The notes beneath the pieces were generated by a model. That model searched no databases. It was given only the letters and a program-made list of their open reading frames with translations, and had not been told where the DNA came from. 64,000 nt of DNA from Pseudacidobacterium ailaaui (GTDB taxonomy: Bacteria > Acidobacteriota > Terriglobia > Terriglobales > Acidobacteriaceae), in the NCBI RefSeq assembly GCF_000688455.1, contig NZ_JIAL01000001.1, forward strand, positions 2,325,001-2,389,000, in the 5' to 3' direction. Shown piece after piece: positions 63,279-64,000 of the stretch (position 1 is the first letter of the stretch; each line of letters begins with the position of its first letter). Position numbers and translations under genes: made by a program.

Positions 63279-64000
63279 ATGAAGAAGTTGCAGATTTTGG
63301 CCGTTTCCCTGATGTTTGCTTTTGGTGCGGCAGGCTTGTCTGTTTCTGCCCCGGCAGCCCTGGCACAGTCGGTCCGTACAGATGCGGACATTCAATCCGA
63401 CGTTAGCAATGCGCTGACCAGTGCGCCCCAGCTTCAGGGGCAGAGCATTACGGCTGCAACCATCAATGGAGATGTTACGCTCTCCGGAACGGTGCGGGAC
63501 AACGCTTCCAGGCAGTTGGCCGAAGACCTGGCCTCCCGGGTCACCGGCGTCCGGTCCGTCACAAACAACCTTACCGTAAGCAGCACACCCGCACCGCAGA
63601 CACAGGCCCCGGCACAGCCGAGCCAGGAGGACCAGGTGCCTCCGCCTCCGCCATACAACCAGGGCGTTTCCCAGCCTGATCAGGCCCAGGACAATCAGAA
63701 CGGTCTGTCTGCCGAACAGGCCATGGCACCGGTGACGATTCCTGCCGGGACGCTGCTGACCGTGCGTACCAGCGAGCCGCTGGACGCGCGCCAGCTGCAG
63801 ATTGGCTCCATGTTCCAGGCGACGGTGGCCAATGATATTTATTCAGGCAATGTGCTGGCGATCCCGCGGGGAGCGGTAGTGACTGGGCAGGTCGTGAACG
63901 TGCAAAAGTCGGGCGACCTTGCGGGCAAGTCGGGACTTCAGTTGCAGATTACGCAGCTTCAGCTTGGCGGGCAGACGTATCCCCTGATGACGGACGCATG
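63279..64000 (+). CDS. Secreted BON-domain protein (cut by window edge)
   Basis: The frame is open to the right edge, so 240 codons are seen. The signal peptide is MKKLQILAVSLMFAFGAAG... ending near AALAQ. A BON domain follows (DADIQSDVSNALTSAPQL, TINGDVTLSGTVRDNASRQLAEDLASRVTGVRSVTNNLTV). Then comes a Pro/Gln-rich linker, and from about 150 a beta domain (VTIPAGTLLTVRTSEPLDARQLQIGSMFQATVAND, AIPRGAVVTGQVV). BON domains bind phospholipid; such acidobacterial proteins are likely envelope proteins of unknown role. GAGG precedes the ATG. Confidence 0.8.
   Translation, partial: MKKLQILAVSLMFAFGAAGLSVSAPAALAQSVRTDADIQSDVSNALTSAPQLQGQSITAATINGDVTLSGTVRDNASRQLAEDLASRVTGVRSVTNNLTVSSTPAPQTQAPAQPSQEDQVPPPPPYNQGVSQPDQAQDNQNGLSAEQAMAPVTIPAGTLLTVRTSEPLDARQLQIGSMFQATVANDIYSGNVLAIPRGAVVTGQVVNVQKSGDLAGKSGLQLQITQLQLGGQTYPLMTDA

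Noticed and set aside
1-64000. CRISPR array, insertion sequence or toxin-antitoxin pair
   Set aside because: I looked for regularly spaced repeats, transposase-like proteins with inverted ends, and small paired genes, and found none.

Overview
The window looks like chromosome of an Acidobacteriota member, most likely family Acidobacteriaceae (Terriglobales). The reasons are a high-GC sequence, a TonB-dependent receptor with an N-terminal carboxypeptidase-regulatory-like domain next to a GH106-type glycoside hydrolase, a fused alpha/beta branched-chain 2-oxoacid dehydrogenase E1, a division/cell-wall (dcw) cluster led by mraZ, and meso-DAP-type MurE. The genus cannot be fixed from the sequence alone. 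No plasmid, phage, transposase, CRISPR or rRNA signal is visible.

Layout. 1-5.2 kb: a truncated TonB-dependent receptor diverges from a GH106 alpha-L-rhamnosidase-like enzyme, then a small NTF2-like secreted protein. 5.2-9.5 kb: a DAACS symporter with an altered substrate/cation loop, dxs, and a DUF2127-like membrane protein. 9.5-17.8 kb: the first part of the dcw cluster (mraZ-rsmH-ftsL-ftsI-murE-murF) behind a regulatory region with a degenerate MraZ box and three perfect palindromes. 17.8-39.5 kb: about 21.8 kb of unrelated genes that split the dcw cluster: fused E1, H+-pyrophosphatase, SpoIIE-type phosphatase, HdeD-like protein, MscS channel, coaD, tRNA-Arg(CCT), a cobalamin riboswitch in front of a frameshifted TonB-dependent receptor, nadE, a DsbA-like protein, a large Orn/Lys/Arg decarboxylase, a WalJ/YycJ-type hydrolase, hfq and a frameshifted hflX. 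39.5-44.4 kb: the dcw cluster resumes (mraY-murD-ftsW-murG) and stops again before murC/ftsQAZ. 44.4-50.1 kb: pgsA, glutamate dehydrogenase, trpE and a UbiD-family decarboxylase. 50.2-54.8 kb: an outer-membrane-barrel-like protein, a mono-heme cytochrome c and a di-heme peroxidase-like lipoprotein in one operon, facing a pair of beta-solenoid secreted proteins. 55-63.1 kb: guaB, a TPR protein, then manA-manC-phosphomannomutase-pgi, a complete route from glucose 6-phosphate to GDP-mannose. The right edge cuts a BON-domain secreted protein.

How the genes fit together. Two blocks supply the envelope: peptidoglycan precursor and septation genes, and GDP-mannose supply for surface polysaccharide or glycoprotein, with guaB beside it for guanine nucleotides. 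The inserted middle block has several genes that would suit an acid-soil lifestyle (H+-pyrophosphatase, HdeD, amino-acid decarboxylase, MscS); that grouping is inference.

Two genes (the riboswitch-controlled receptor and hflX) are each broken by one missing base in a homopolymer. This could be assembly error or real decay. At least eight genes lack a Shine-Dalgarno sequence and instead have a -10-like hexamer 6-9 nt before the start codon, which suggests leaderless transcription.
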